Shown here: positions 53,741-63,814 of the stretch, piece by piece | Layout of the letters: every line of letters starts with the position of its first letter | Numbering within the stretch: the first letter of the stretch is position 1 | Origin: Heligmosomoides polygyrus polygyrus | Lineage: Eukaryota > Nematoda > Chromadorea > Rhabditida > Heligmosomidae | Assembly (NCBI GenBank): GCA_947396885.1 | Contig: OX377202.1 | Location: forward strand, 7,936,001 to 8,000,000 | Length of the DNA: 64,000 nt | Reading direction: 5' to 3' | Position numbers and translations under genes: made by a program | Notes under the pieces: generated by a model | What the model saw: only the letters and a program-made list of their open reading frames with translations | What the model was told of the DNA's origin: nothing | Database searches by the model: none

Positions 53741-56700
53741 GTAATCTGCACTGAGGAGACAGCATCTCTTCAAAGGCATATGCTGAGCAATGCCTTCAGT
53801 TTCACTATCCCTGCTCTAGACTTGCACTAGTGCTTTCAGATGATAATGTTCGTCACCTCGCTGTTCGTGTTTCACTGGTTTTCGAGGAGTGTGCTCGGCA
53901 TCTCGGCCGGTTGGGAGTACATTTCGTCTTGGGTGTTCAACTTTCGTCCGCAAATAAATATTAAGCCTCAGCTGGTGAGAGCACAAGATCAGAAAGCTTG
54001 GTACATGTCGGGAAGACACACTGGCACTGAGGGATGGGTGCGGGAACGCGCCGTTGCTCCTACTTTAATAACGGCAGCCAATCCCTGCCTGTTCAGCTGA
54101 GCCGATGCCTGATTGGCTGCCGCGGTTACGGTAGGAGCATCGACGTTTTCCCGCGCCCCCGCTGTGGTCTTCGCCAGTTGTACCGAAAGTTACATACGTG
54201 AATTTCTTGATATCTTCAGAAGCTGGTTAACGCCACAGATTCTTGCCACTCTTGTCATTCAAACAAATCGAACATGTCGATCGATCTCGAGGAGGTAAGC
54301 TGTGCTTTCATGAGGATCTAGTTTCTCCACTGATATCCTGGGGCCGGATTCATCAAAGTTACTGCAGTAACGTTAACGGAGAATTGTAAGCGAAAGCTCA
54401 GATAACGCAGCCTATCAAGCGATATGGTGAGCGATAAGCCGCGTTATCTGAGCTTCCGCTTACAATTCTCCGTTAAAGTTACTGCAGTAACTTTGATGAA
54501 TCCGGCCCCTGAACTCCTTATTAAGTATCGTTCAAGGCAAAATCAGTTCCCTTTGTCAATGAGTGTATTTAATAATAATAAGGTGTGCCGAAGTCAAAGA
54601 ATTTGAATGAAAACTACGCTATGTCTCCCCAGTCTCTATCAACCCTTTACTGACCTCGATTTTTTATTGGAAAAATGTTAAGACACATAATGACGGTTAA
54701 GGCGACTATGCAGGTAACTGACGATGGGTTGGTATTGTTAAATAACTGGGATTTTTCGAAATTAAAAATGAGGTCGAATATTTTTTTTTCGCCCAAACTT
54801 CGCCCATGGAGGGTTATTTGAGGTGCTGCTCACGAATCACATCAGTTTTTAAAATTTCAACCGATTACGGTAGGTGACGATAGGTACGGGTGAGTAGGTC
54901 GGTTAGGTAATTTCGACGAAATCGGTGACGATCACCTTGGTCACCCATAGCTACCGTCCTCCAGGAATCATCGATTCCGCCTAAACTTCACCCAAGGGGT
55001 TGCTTGGGGTGCCGATCACGAATCTTACAACCATTTTTTGAAATCTCGGCCGGTTACGGTAGGTTACGATGGGCGCGGTCTATTAAGGTCACGGTGACCT
55101 AGGCAGCCTTACTCACCCGTACCTACTGTAGCCTACCGTAATCGGCCGAAATTTCAAAAACGGATGTCAGTGTTCGTGGAAAGTTGAAGTTTGGGAGAAA
55201 AAATTTTTTCGACCTCTCCTCGACCTCTGGATTCGTGAAAGTACAATAGTGCGGAAAATACTCTTAAAATGTTTACTTCACCCAATTAGGGTCACTTGTA
55301 GGTGAATGCCGACGTGAACGTGTATGTGAGCCCTGAGAATAAGCAGTTGGCAGAGATGATGAAGGACTTCCAACGTGCTAGCGACACTGCCTCATTCGCG
55401 AGTGATCTCGTGTCCTCTGTAGCGGCGTGAGTTTCACTCTTTCCATATGTAGAATTACATACCATTTTCAGATCAAATTTGGGCACTCTTCTAAGCAAGC
55501 CTAACACTTTTCAGATAAAAATGAACATCTCCCAAGTCAAAACGAGCTCCTTCCGTTAAATTAATCTTAAAACTCTCTAAAAAGGTTAGAATGGTTCTTC
55601 GTTAAGGGATAACCTATTAGTATAATCTTCTTTGAAGTTTTAACTCACCTACCCAATAAGTGGTCACATTGTTTGAAATTTCATAAATATTTCATTTTTT
55701 GGGAAAATAATATTTAATGCTCGTTCTAAAGAGCAGTGTCGCAAATCGATCACGATCGGCCATCGTCCTGACTGGTTTCCCACACTGTGTCGTTCCCGTG
55801 GTGGACTGCCGATGAGGCGACCAACGCCGGCCTGAGAAAGCTCCACCCCCGAGGCCAATCGATCTGCGCTGGCCAATCGATCGACGAATAAACTGGCTAT
55901 ACGCGCTCTCGCGTAGTATAGCCAGTTTATTCGTATCCTCCGCGCTGCCTCTGACAGCTAGCTGCTTCGGTGCCGCGAGCCTACGCGGCTTGATGCACCG
56001 ATCTTGTGGCGCTTACCTCCAATTCCATCTTTTCGGAGCTCTCACCGCAGGCCCTTGAGCCCGATTCTCGGGCACCATATATGTATGATCGCCAGCTACG
56101 GGAGGATTGCGGGCCCAACAGGGTTCCTGTCACGGGCTTGCAACCCGACTAGACTCTATCATGGCCGGGCAAGCCGGGAAGCCATCTCATTATCTTCCTG
56201 CCAATTCAATAGTCTGTATGGTGTTCTATGCCAATTCAACAGCCTGTATGGTGTTCTATATATTCCTGTAGTCTAATAAATCTGTATAATCACGTTGTCT
56301 TCGGCAGCTGAACAAATGATCAGCCACCTATGATACTGCTGGGATTTTGGGTCAGATCGCATTGTGCATCTTAGGTTCCATTGTATCGATTTCACATTGC
56401 TTGTCATTTTCTATGCCGGCTAAACCACCTGAGGCACCTAGGCCTCTGCGGGCGTACTACCAAGGGCGTCCGTAGCCCGCTCTCAAGCCCATGAGAAGGC
56501 GATGGAGGCTGGGGCTTTCTCGCCGGGTCCCCTCCCCTCAATCGAGCTCTCCTCTTGGCGGATGGGTTGAGCCGTGGAACGGTTCGGGGCCCTCGTGCAT
56601 GTAAGTCAGCACGGTTACGGGGACCATCAAGGTCGCGACAAGCAGAAATTCGATCATTTCTTGGTGATTCTAAAGCAAGGGAATGCGCAATGCGCTCGTT

Positions 56701-58062
56701 CAAGACGTTACGCTTTCTCAAATCAATAAAAAACGCAAAGTGCTCTTCGAGTGCATGGCGCGATCTTGCCTTTCAGTGCACTACAGTTTACCGCTTTGTA
56801 GCACTTTAAAGCACAATTTAACTCAATACTTTTCTTAAAAACACAAATTTCATAAAATTATTAGGCTGACTCGGGCGGCTTAGCTTAAAAAATTTAAAGA
56901 AAGCTACACCACATTTTCCTTGAAAAAAAAAATTATTTTGACCATCTTGGAGAGTCTGTAACTCCACCTTTAAGAAGCTGGTTTCGATGTGGAAGGCGTT
57001 CATTTTGATTTAAGAAGCTCCAAATTCGTTTAGAGTGTCCGGTTTGACATGAGAAGTGTTCAATTTGAAGTGAAAGTGGTAAATCGGGCTTCAGCTCAGC
57101 AAAGCCTGTTTTAGCAGCATAACGCAGTCGGACTCACTGGACTCGCTTTTGGGATTCTCCTCGTCAGGCGAAGTTGCAGAGGAGGACGAAGTAGACATCG
57201 ATGCGGAAATGGACAAAGCCTGTCTGCTGGAGGTTACTTATGCGCTATCCCTACACATAAAACGCCATGCGTCCGTCCGTCAGTCCGTTCATGCAAAATT
57301 AATGACCGAAGGACAAGCTCTGAAACATGAGACAGAGTCAACGCACCGATCGATATGACCGATTTGCGTGGGGGTGGTGCGAATATGGTGGTCGACGAAG
57401 GAGTTTACCCAACTAGGTAATACCGACTCATCAGTCGATATAGAATAGTACTATCGATTTTTTAGAGCTCAATCGGAAGAAGCGCTCCTGTCGCATGCAG
57501 TCGATTTCAGGTTCCTGGTTCGGAATTCTAGGCCTGACCAACTCTTCCTCCCCCCCCCCCTCCGGGATGGGGGAATTGGCATCTGTAGACTTGCTTAAAG
57601 GAAGGATAAGATGCTGACTTGTCCATAGGCTACCCACTGCGAGCCGTTTATACGCCTAGTTCGATGGGATAAATAAATTGTTTCCACGACATAGAAGTTG
57701 AATATGTTGAATACGCGGCGCACTCCTAAGGGAATTGATCAACGCCGTCCTTTATCCTTTCACTTTTTTCCTTCACCTTAACGTTTAACAAGACTTCCAT
57801 CGCTCTGGAAACGATGATTTGGTGCCCCGGATATTCCAAGCGGTGTAGAAGTAGCATGCATTGCTCAAGAAAGGACGTTTTCAAAATCTTATCGATACCG
57901 CACAGGTACTCGATGCATGGCGCGTCCTCGAATACTTCAGTTCTCTTCTTGAGGTTCTATGACGAGATTGGTGCACTCATTCTCTTCGGGCACAGAGAAA
58001 GTTGGACTCACTACTATAATTGATAAACCATTATGTAACAATACAAATTTACTCCCAATCCA

Positions 58063-58099
<37 letters not shown>

Positions 58100-61000
58100 G
58101 CAGCATACCAATACAGCCGATAGATATAGATAGAAGAGGCGATCGTCCCTGAGGAGAAGTGAGAATAGGAATGTCGCGTCTGCAGTCCGGAATACAGATA
58201 TATCGGAGGACTCGATGGAAGGCGAGCCTTCATATCAGGCTCGCAGCCCCCTTGCCTTGCAGCTGGCTCTGAATAGTCGACAGTGAGACAGCAAGGTCCG
58301 TAGGCCACTCTTGGAGCCACGATGTTGGACGCATGGTGCCAAAAGGTCGGCGCTCTGCGGAGCGCGACCGCGCAGGACCCCGATGGAAGTGTAGACTGAC
58401 AGCCGCGCGCGCCCGGAGCGGGCGGGGGCAGCAGCGATCGATAGGGTGAGCAGCGGCTGCAGGATTTACAGTTTACAAATTTTGAATGTTATTTAACAGA
58501 TCCTTGTTCGCTACCTTTTTTATTCAGGCGAACTTTTTTTTATAATAACAGCATCTACCCTAGGCTCATGTTTATTCAGGCACACTCTAGTGACACCAGC
58601 GAAAGTGCTCTAGAGACTGCAGAAGAAGATCCGCTATTAGGGCAGAAATCAGTCGAGGAACAGAGTCAACACCGTCTGACCTTGAAGGAGGTCGCCAAGG
58701 AAGAGCTGTTTGAGGTTGGCTGAGTGACTCGAAAACTGCTTAATAATTAGGCCGACACCTTCCTGAAATGCTGCCTTTATTTGTTCGGAAGATGCATAAT
58801 TCTGTTAAGCTCCGTTTATACTTCGACGCCGAGCGACGCGACGCAACGCCATAGTGGCCACATTGATTGAGCGACGCGATTGATCAATTTGGCCTCTTTA
58901 CATGCCGTCGCGTCGCTCGGCGTCGGAAGTATAAACGGGACCTTAGAGATTCAGAAAAACGCTCTGAAAATCTAAAAAAATCCAATATTGGGACACGTAG
59001 AAAGTGATCCCTTTCCTACTTACTTAGTACTTGTTTCCTTCTACTCAGGTACACTTCGGTGATAAATTATCCTCCTATTCGTACACTTTTCTTTGCCACA
59101 ATTTTCGAAGTCATTGCCTGGGGGTTTTTTCTACTAGCAATACTCAACCGGTCTGTCAGCCGGCTGTTTCATCGCCGAAATATTCACGAGACTTTCGCCT
59201 CCAACTGTCAACTCTAGAAAGATCGATTAAATCGATCGACAAACTTCAGCTGATCAGTGTACTCTATTCATAGCGAAGTCTGTTTGATGACACATCCATG
59301 TAATTTTCATTCAAACGCGATCGACCAATTTGGCCTCTTTACACGCCGTAGTGGAAAAATTAACGAATCGATCGATGATGGTTGTTTGCTTGTTGTGAAG
59401 TCTGCCAATCGGCAAACATATTCGCGTGATCTCCATCTTGGATTAATCCTGAGTATCGTCCAGTAATGTTGCTCGATATGGGAAGCCGTTTCACCTGCCG
59501 TTCTTCCAATTGTGACGAGCAGACTCCTTTTTTATGTACAGCAAGATGAATGAAAGGGTCAGGCCGTCCATGTTTCACTAAATCCTCCGGTCTGTCTGTC
59601 TGCGCAAAACTAATGGCCGCGGTGAAAATTTCGCATCTCAGTCAGTATTATCGATCCATTCTCACGGTTAGCTGTTTGAAATGTTCAAAGCACAATCACA
59701 TTGGCTAGCGGAATTGATCCGCAACAAGTAGGCAATATTGATCGGCGTTATTGATATTTTCCAAGAGCCGACCTTTTGAAGCGGGAATCATTATGTTGGA
59801 AGATAAACAGGCCTCAAATTAAGTAAGCAGCATCGATCGGCCAATCAGTATCAGACTGAATTCTGGGGTCAGATTCATAAACGACTTACGTAACTTTAAA
59901 ACCCATTTATACTTCGACGCCGAGTGACGCGACGCCACGTGTTGTGGCCGTATTGATCGGGCGACGCGATTGATCAGTTTGGCCACAATGCGTGGCGTCG
60001 CGTCGCTCGGCGTCGGAAGTATAAACGGGGCCTAACAGAGAATTCACAGCGGAAAACTCAGATAACGCAGCTTATCGCTCACCACATCGCTTGGTAAGCA
60101 CCGCTATCAGGGATATCGACTGTAGTTTTCTCTGTCAAATTGCTGTTAGTCGTTGACAAATCCGGCTCCTGGTCGAACACAGATCATCCATCCCTACAGC
60201 AAATCGGACAATTTCCAAATCAAACTGGACACTTTTCAAATCAAATTGGATACCCTTCTAAGCAAGGTTGAAAGTGGAGCTTTTGAAATCAAACTGAACA
60301 TCTTTCAAATCGAAACTATTTTCTTCAACAATACAATAGAGACTCTCCTAGACGGTTGGGATAATTTTTGTTTATGGAAAATTTAGCATGACGTTCCTTG
60401 AATTTTTCAAAAGTTCACCCGCACTAGTAAGTGGACACACTGTTTGAAATGTTATGACATCTTTATTTTTGAGGAAAATTGGCAAATCAAGTCTTTAAGG
60501 CGCAAATGGCAGCAATCATTTAGCGTACTAAAGAAGAGATCGCGCCGTGCAGTCGACAAGCCTGTCGCGATTTTTGCTTGATAGCGAAGATGTTGCTGAC
60601 TTAGAACAGCGATGTGGGGATATGTTTTCTGTTCCCTATTCTGTTTAATATTTACACATACGACTTGCTCGAACTTCTGAAAGATAGTGGGATGACATAC
60701 TGCGCTTTTGCAGACGACTTGAAGATTTATCGACCAATTGCAAGTGATTCTGATGTTGAACTTCTCCAGAATGCTATAAATAATGTCTAGAAGTGGTCTT
60801 CCGAATGCAGCTTACCGCTTTCGGAAGAAAAGTCTAGGGTGCTCCACTTCGGTACTAGAAATGATAACGTGCCTCACTACTCTATTAATAGTATACCACT
60901 TAATGAAGTTGAAGAAATAAAAGACCTTGGGTTTCTAGTTATGAGTAATCCGAATTTCGATAAACTCTGTGCAACGGTAGCCACCGAAGCTATGAAAGTC

Positions 61001-62487
61001 ATGTTTAATCCATTTAGAGCCTTGTCTTCAAATGACGGTAACATTCTTCTCCAGACGTATAAGGTTTTTGTTAAGGCAATACTGGAGTATGGTACGCCAG
61101 TTTTTAACCCTTACACACGAAGGACTAGTGATATGATAGAACGAGTTCAGAACAGCTTCACCAGAAAGCCTATGATACGTAGCTTGGGGTTTGCATATGA
61201 CCAAATCCCGTCAAGTAAAATCAGGAATCGTGAATTTGGGCTCGACATTCTTGAGTTTAGAAGGGGGATCTACTGCTCTTTCTCAAAATCGCTAACTATG
61301 AAAGCAGCATAAGACTCATTGACCTAGTGACGTTGAGAGCATCTAATACTCGTGGTCGTACACTAAAGTATAATGCTGGAAGAGTAAAGCGAAATTGTAG
61401 GCGCTTCTTTTTCTTGCATAGGACCCTCCCTTCATATGAGGAGCTTCGGAGAAGACATAATCTTCCTGGGAATTATGAAGCTTTTAAAAAAAATCCCGAA
61501 ATCACATCAGGGGCTGGATTCGTCAAAGTTACTGCAGTAACTTTAACGGAGAATTGTAAGCGAAAAGCTCAGATAACGCGGCTTATCAAACGATATGGCT
61601 GAGCTTTTCGCTTACAATTCTCCGTTAAAGCTACTGCAGTAACTTTGATGAATCCGGCACCTGAAGCCGTAACTTACCGATGCCTTAGACGTTGCCCATC
61701 ATTTGCTTTTTCACCTAGAGAATATGTGTAGATTGTATTTGTTTTCCCCATTTGTTGATTTCCATACAGTTTGCGCACGATTGTACTCGTACTCGTGTAA
61801 ATAAATAAATAAATAAATAAATGTGTGTTTTTTTAATTTGTTTTTGCTGCACCGCTTACATCTCTGTTACTCCACTTCAAACAGAATTGTTGCTTTTATT
61901 CAAATGGAAATCCTAACGAGCTGGTCGAATGCATGGCGTGATCCCTCCTTTCGGTGCAATAACTAATTACTGCGTTTCTGCGTCTCTAGGCAAAATGTGA
62001 TGCAATATTTTTCCTTAAAAAATAAATATTGGGAAAGGTGAGTTTAAAAAAAATAAAGAATGTCATCCCTATCCCTTGAACAAAAAATATTTTGTGGGGG
62101 TCTTTATGTATCTCAATCTAGAAGACACTTGTTTGGCTTTCAAAATGTTCACTTTCAATTCATAACCAGCAGGTTTGCTTAGAGGTGTCCAGTGTGATTT
62201 TAAAAATGCCCAGTGCGATTTGAAAAGGGTCCTTTTTGACGAGAAAAAAGTTTCTCGAGCACGACAACCACGACTGCACCTTCTACGTCATGCAAATTTT
62301 TGCATCAATTTTTCAGGTGTCGAAAACCTCGAGCGGATTCAGGTCTCGTATTCCTCGTGCGCAGGCATTGGAACGCTTCAGAAGAAGAAACGCCATAGCA
62401 AATTCGCAGCTACGTGAACGATTTCTGACGCGAAATCGCTCATCGAGCGAAGAGTACAGCGGTCTTCTCGACTCCTCCGAGTGCTAG
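53522..62487 (+). CDS. Seven-exon putative membrane protein, family not recognised
   Basis: Seven plus-strand exons join in compatible phases and end in TAG at 62,485-62,487, giving about 325 residues. The N-terminal part has two hydrophobic segments, LLLTFTLFHVYLLYAVVFSI (roughly residues 27-46) and MFVTSLFVFHW with following aromatics. Then come a short Cys/Ser linker, acidic Ser-rich regions and a basic C-terminus (RIPRAQALERFRRRN, then SSSEEYSGLL). This suggests a membrane-anchored protein with a long cytoplasmic tail. I do not recognise the family. The start at 53,522 is a guess: the frame stays open upstream to about 53,393, and earlier exons may exist. Exons 4-7 are more secure than 1-2. 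Confidence 0.6.
53840..53974 (+). CDS. Membrane-protein gene exon 2
   Basis: 45 codons, phase 0 at both ends, acceptor TGCTTTCAG, donor GTGAGA. Frame MIMFVTSLFVFHWFSRS has clear G/C preference at third positions. A competing frame (DNVRHLAVRVS) is open too but ends in a stop without a good donor. Confidence 0.6.
54015..54180. mobile_element. Palindromic element with CCAATC/GATTGGCTGC centre, copy 2
   Basis: GCGGGAACGCGCCGTTGCTC ... GGAGCATCGACGTTTTCCCG around GATGCCTGATTGGCTGCCGC. It fills most of the 245-nt intron between exons 2 and 3 of the plus-strand gene. Confidence 0.7.
54220..54294 (+). CDS. Membrane-protein gene exon 3
   Basis: 25 codons: KLVNATDSCHSCHSNKSN then MSIDLEE. Acceptor ATATCTTCAG, donor GTAAGC, phase 0. 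It contains a CHSCH motif and potential N-glycosylation sites (NAT, NKS, NMS), so it could be luminal or simply a linker. Confidence 0.65.
54340..54509. mobile_element. GGGGCCGGATTCATCAA palindromic element
   Basis: GGGGCCGGATTCATCAAAGT ... CTTTGATGAATCCGGCCCC with arms containing TTACTGCAGTAA and GGAGAATTGTAAGCG. Intron 3 of the plus-strand gene. Confidence 0.88.
54770..55252. mobile_element. Decayed hAT-like foldback
   Basis: Right end TCGTGAAAGTACAATAGTGC is intact; the left tip is lost. Interior units TTACGGTAGGT and inverse. Intron 3 of the plus-strand gene, 50 nt before exon 4. Confidence 0.72.
55302..55426 (+). CDS. Membrane-protein gene exon 4
   Basis: Acceptor ACTTGTAG, donor GTGAGT. 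Encodes VNADVNVYVSPENKQ, LAEMMKDFQRASDTASF and SDLVSSVA; GC is left over and completes Ala with exon 5. Strong third-position bias. It lies 50 nt after the end of a hAT-like repeat. Confidence 0.75.
56650..57085 (-). repeat. Copy of the GTCCAATTTGA interspersed repeat
   Basis: Shares the core CTCTTCGAGTGCATGGCGCG and the terminal GTGTCCGGTTTGACATGAGA units with the family. It ends about 30 nt before exon 5 of the plus-strand gene. Confidence 0.55.
57115..57232 (+). CDS. Membrane-protein gene exon 5 (acidic)
   Basis: Acceptor CTGTTTTAG, donor GTTACT. Encodes SITQSDSLDSLLGFSSSG then an Asp/Glu-rich run and ACLLE, phase 0. The acidic, Ser-rich composition resembles a cytoplasmic regulatory tail. 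Confidence 0.75.
57460..57770 (+). mobile_element. tRNA-derived SINE, degenerate
   Basis: Head CTCAATCGGAAGAAGCGC and B box GGTTCGGAATTCT, poly-C interruption, tail GCCGTCCTTTATCCTTTC. Intron 5 of the plus-strand gene. Confidence 0.75.
58058..58102. repeat. (TA)n microsatellite
   Basis: Alternating TA with a few substitutions in intron 5 of the plus-strand gene. Confidence 0.8.
58580..58714 (+). CDS. Membrane-protein gene exon 6 (acidic)
   Basis: 45 codons, phase 0 at both ends, acceptor TTTATTCAG, donor GTTGGC. Encodes AHSSDTSESALETAEED, PLLGQKSVEEQ and TLKEVAKEELFE. EEDPLL resembles an acidic dileucine sorting signal, which would fit a membrane protein; this is inference. Confidence 0.75.
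58808..58942. mobile_element. Palindromic MITE with TTA target duplication
   Basis: Same family as 8,023-8,155 (CCGTTTATACTTCGACGCCG ... GGAAGTATAAACGGGACC), flanked by TTA. Intron 6 of the plus-strand gene. Confidence 0.85.
59865..60169. mobile_element. GGGGCCGGATTCATCAA element with nested MITE
   Basis: GGGGTCAGATTCATAAACGA ... CGTTGACAAATCCGGCTCC, split by the 59,900-60,032 MITE. Intron 6 of the plus-strand gene. Confidence 0.82.
59900..60032. mobile_element. Palindromic MITE nested in another MITE, TAA duplication
   Basis: Same family (CATTTATACTTCGACGCCGA ... GTATAAACGGGGCC). It splits the GGGGCC-type element at 59,865-60,169 exactly within TTTAA, with TAA repeated on both sides; the uninterrupted sequence is known from the copy at 54,340. 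Confidence 0.9.
60190..60620 (+). repeat. Copy of the GTCCAATTTGA interspersed repeat
   Basis: Starts with CAAACTGGACACTTTTCAAA-type units and reaches the CATGCACTCG-like core before the LINE at 60,620 interrupts or adjoins it. Confidence 0.5.
60620..61822 (+). mobile_element. Degenerate CR1/jockey-like LINE with (AAAT)n tail
   Basis: Encodes FADDLKIY (catalytic box), an in-frame stop soon after at about 60,788, then a 157-codon frame with VKAILEYGTPVFNPYTRRTS and VQNSFTRKP, plus a further fragment at 61,327-61,500. It has the same organisation as the 24.4-kb copy but is broken by stops and frameshifts. The 3' end is the AAAT repeat at 61,798-61,822. A palindromic MITE (61,510-61,661) is inserted in its 3' part. 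Located in intron 6 of the plus-strand gene. Confidence 0.85.
61510..61661. mobile_element. GGGGCCGGATTCATCAA element inside a LINE
   Basis: GGGGCTGGATTCGTCAAAGT ... TTTGATGAATCCGGCACC. It interrupts the 3' part of the LINE, so it inserted after the LINE had arrived. Confidence 0.88.
61830..62240 (-). repeat. Copy of the GTCCAATTTGA interspersed repeat
   Basis: Contains TTTTGCTGCACCGCTTACAT, CGAATGCATGGCGTGATC and terminal GTGTCCAGTGTGATTTTAAA units. Lies between the LINE tail and the terminal exon of the plus-strand gene. Confidence 0.5.
62317..62487 (+). CDS. Membrane-protein gene exon 7 (terminal)
   Basis: Acceptor ATTTTTCAG. 56 codons plus TAG: VSKTSSGFRSRIPRAQ, ALERFRRRNAIANSQ, RERFLTRNRSSSEEYSG, LLDSSEC. 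Basic with a Ser/Glu end. A GGGGCC-type palindromic element begins 18 nt after the stop, so the 3' UTR overlaps it. Confidence 0.75.
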   Translation: MSKTSSGFRSRIPRAQALERFRRRNAIANSQLRERFLTRNRSSSEEYSGLLDSSEC

Positions 62488-62504
62488 CGTTGGCGTAGTC
62501 TCCA

Positions 62505-62640
62505 GGGGCCAGATTCATCAACCGCTTACTGTCTTTAATGGCGAGTATACCGCCAAATGTCTGATATGACATTCATTAGCATCAGGTTTGGCGGTATTCT
62601 CACCGTTAAAGGGCGGTAGGCGGTTGATGAATCCGGCCCC
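62505..62640. mobile_element. GGGGCCGGATTCATCAA element in 3' UTR position
   Basis: GGGGCCAGATTCATCAACCG ... CGGTTGATGAATCCGGCCCC with a GGCGGTATTCTC arm. Starts 18 nt after the stop of the plus-strand gene and could supply its 3' end as a strong hairpin. Confidence 0.85.
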
Positions 62641-62768
62641 AGATGTGTGTAGATGTAAATATACGGTAACGATCTCGATCACTTTGTGTCCACTCGAAAA
62701 ATAAAACTGAAAAGTTACATGGAGGGAAACATTACAATACAACACAAAGACACTCGGCGGTGGCGAAT

Positions 62769-62966
62769 TCAGTTCACGCATTCGCGGCCCTCGTCGTCGA
62801 AGGCGCCTTCGAGGTTGATCACACCGAGGTCGATCCATTGTTCCGGTGTCGGATTGCCGTTGTGGATGAACTTCTTCGGAATGATGAACTTCAACTTGCG
62901 TGAGCACGGCTGAATGCTGGATTTTTGAGGAGATTTTTCCAATTTTCCAAGCTTGATTTTCTTCAT
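62769..62966 (-). CDS. Short GC3-rich ORF, 65 residues, unknown function
   Basis: Complete ATG-to-TGA frame. The first 19 residues are Lys-rich (MKKIKLGKLEKSPQKSS). After a possible acceptor (CATTCAG) comes PCSRKLKFIIPKKFIHNGNP, then TPEQWIDLGVINLEGAF and an acidic end. From that point nearly every codon ends in C or G, unlike the surrounding DNA, so it is very likely coding. It may be a single-exon gene (a TTTTCTAG lies 25 nt before the ATG, as a possible splice or trans-splice acceptor) or the last exon of a minus-strand gene from the right. No signal peptide or membrane segment. Family not recognised. Confidence 0.6.
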   Translation of the reverse strand: MKKIKLGKLEKSPQKSSIQPCSRKLKFIIPKKFIHNGNPTPEQWIDLGVINLEGAFDDEGRECVN

Positions 62967-63494
62967 TGTGCTGTGTAATATGGTTTTACCCTAGAAAATT
63001 TTTGAACATTTTATCGACTTTGAGCACCAGAAATTCTCTAGTATTCATGAAAACAATATATTCGAGAAGTACGGTTTTTCTGAATATTCGAATTCCAAGG
63101 CTTCGAGGACTTTCGAATTTCATACGTGCGAAAAATGCGATTTTCCGAGTATGCCAATTAGAGTACATGTTGTAATTTGAGTTTGGATAAAATTCTTATT
63201 CTAATATAAATTTTATTCAAACTACACCCAGTCCAATAGTATTGAGCTGTTGAATAGCAATTCTGGAATACTTGAATAATTGTTATCCTGGAAATCTTCA
63301 AAAGTTCCGTGGTTTCTAAAATTAAAAAGGTTCGAGCGCTTGAATCCTACCACATATAAGCGAGAACAGACGTTTGTCTGTCTGTATGTGTGTTTGTTTG
63401 TTTGCACAGGAGTGCTGAAGGAGTGCGCTGGGGGAAGTGTAGGGATGGTTGGGGGTTGTAGTTATGTGGTGTCACCTACGTCGTATTGAGAGAG

Positions 63495-63800
63495 GTGAGA
63501 AGACGTGTCGCCGATGTCACCCAAAGGACGTCTGAGTTCCAAACATGTGTCATCGACGTCGTGAAAGCGAGCTTCCGAGTTCCGAACATGTGTCATCGAC
63601 GTCGTTCAACAGGCGTCTGTGTTCAGAAGACATGTCACTAATGTCGCGCAAGGAGTGTTCGGATTCAGACCACGTGTCACTGATGTCGCTTAATGGGTGT
63701 CTGGGTTAAGAAGACGTACAACTGATGTCACGCAAAGGACGTCCGGCTTGAGAAGAGGTGTCACCAACGTCGCGAAAGGCCTGTCCGGATTCAGACGACG
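63495..63800. repeat. About 43-bp minisatellite, seven degenerate units
   Basis: Units of the form GTGTCACTGATGTCGCGCAA then GGACGTCTGAGTTCAGAAGA. The unit length is not a multiple of three, so ORFs over it are accidental. Confidence 0.8.
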
Positions 63801-63814
63801 TTGTTGGTGAAGGT

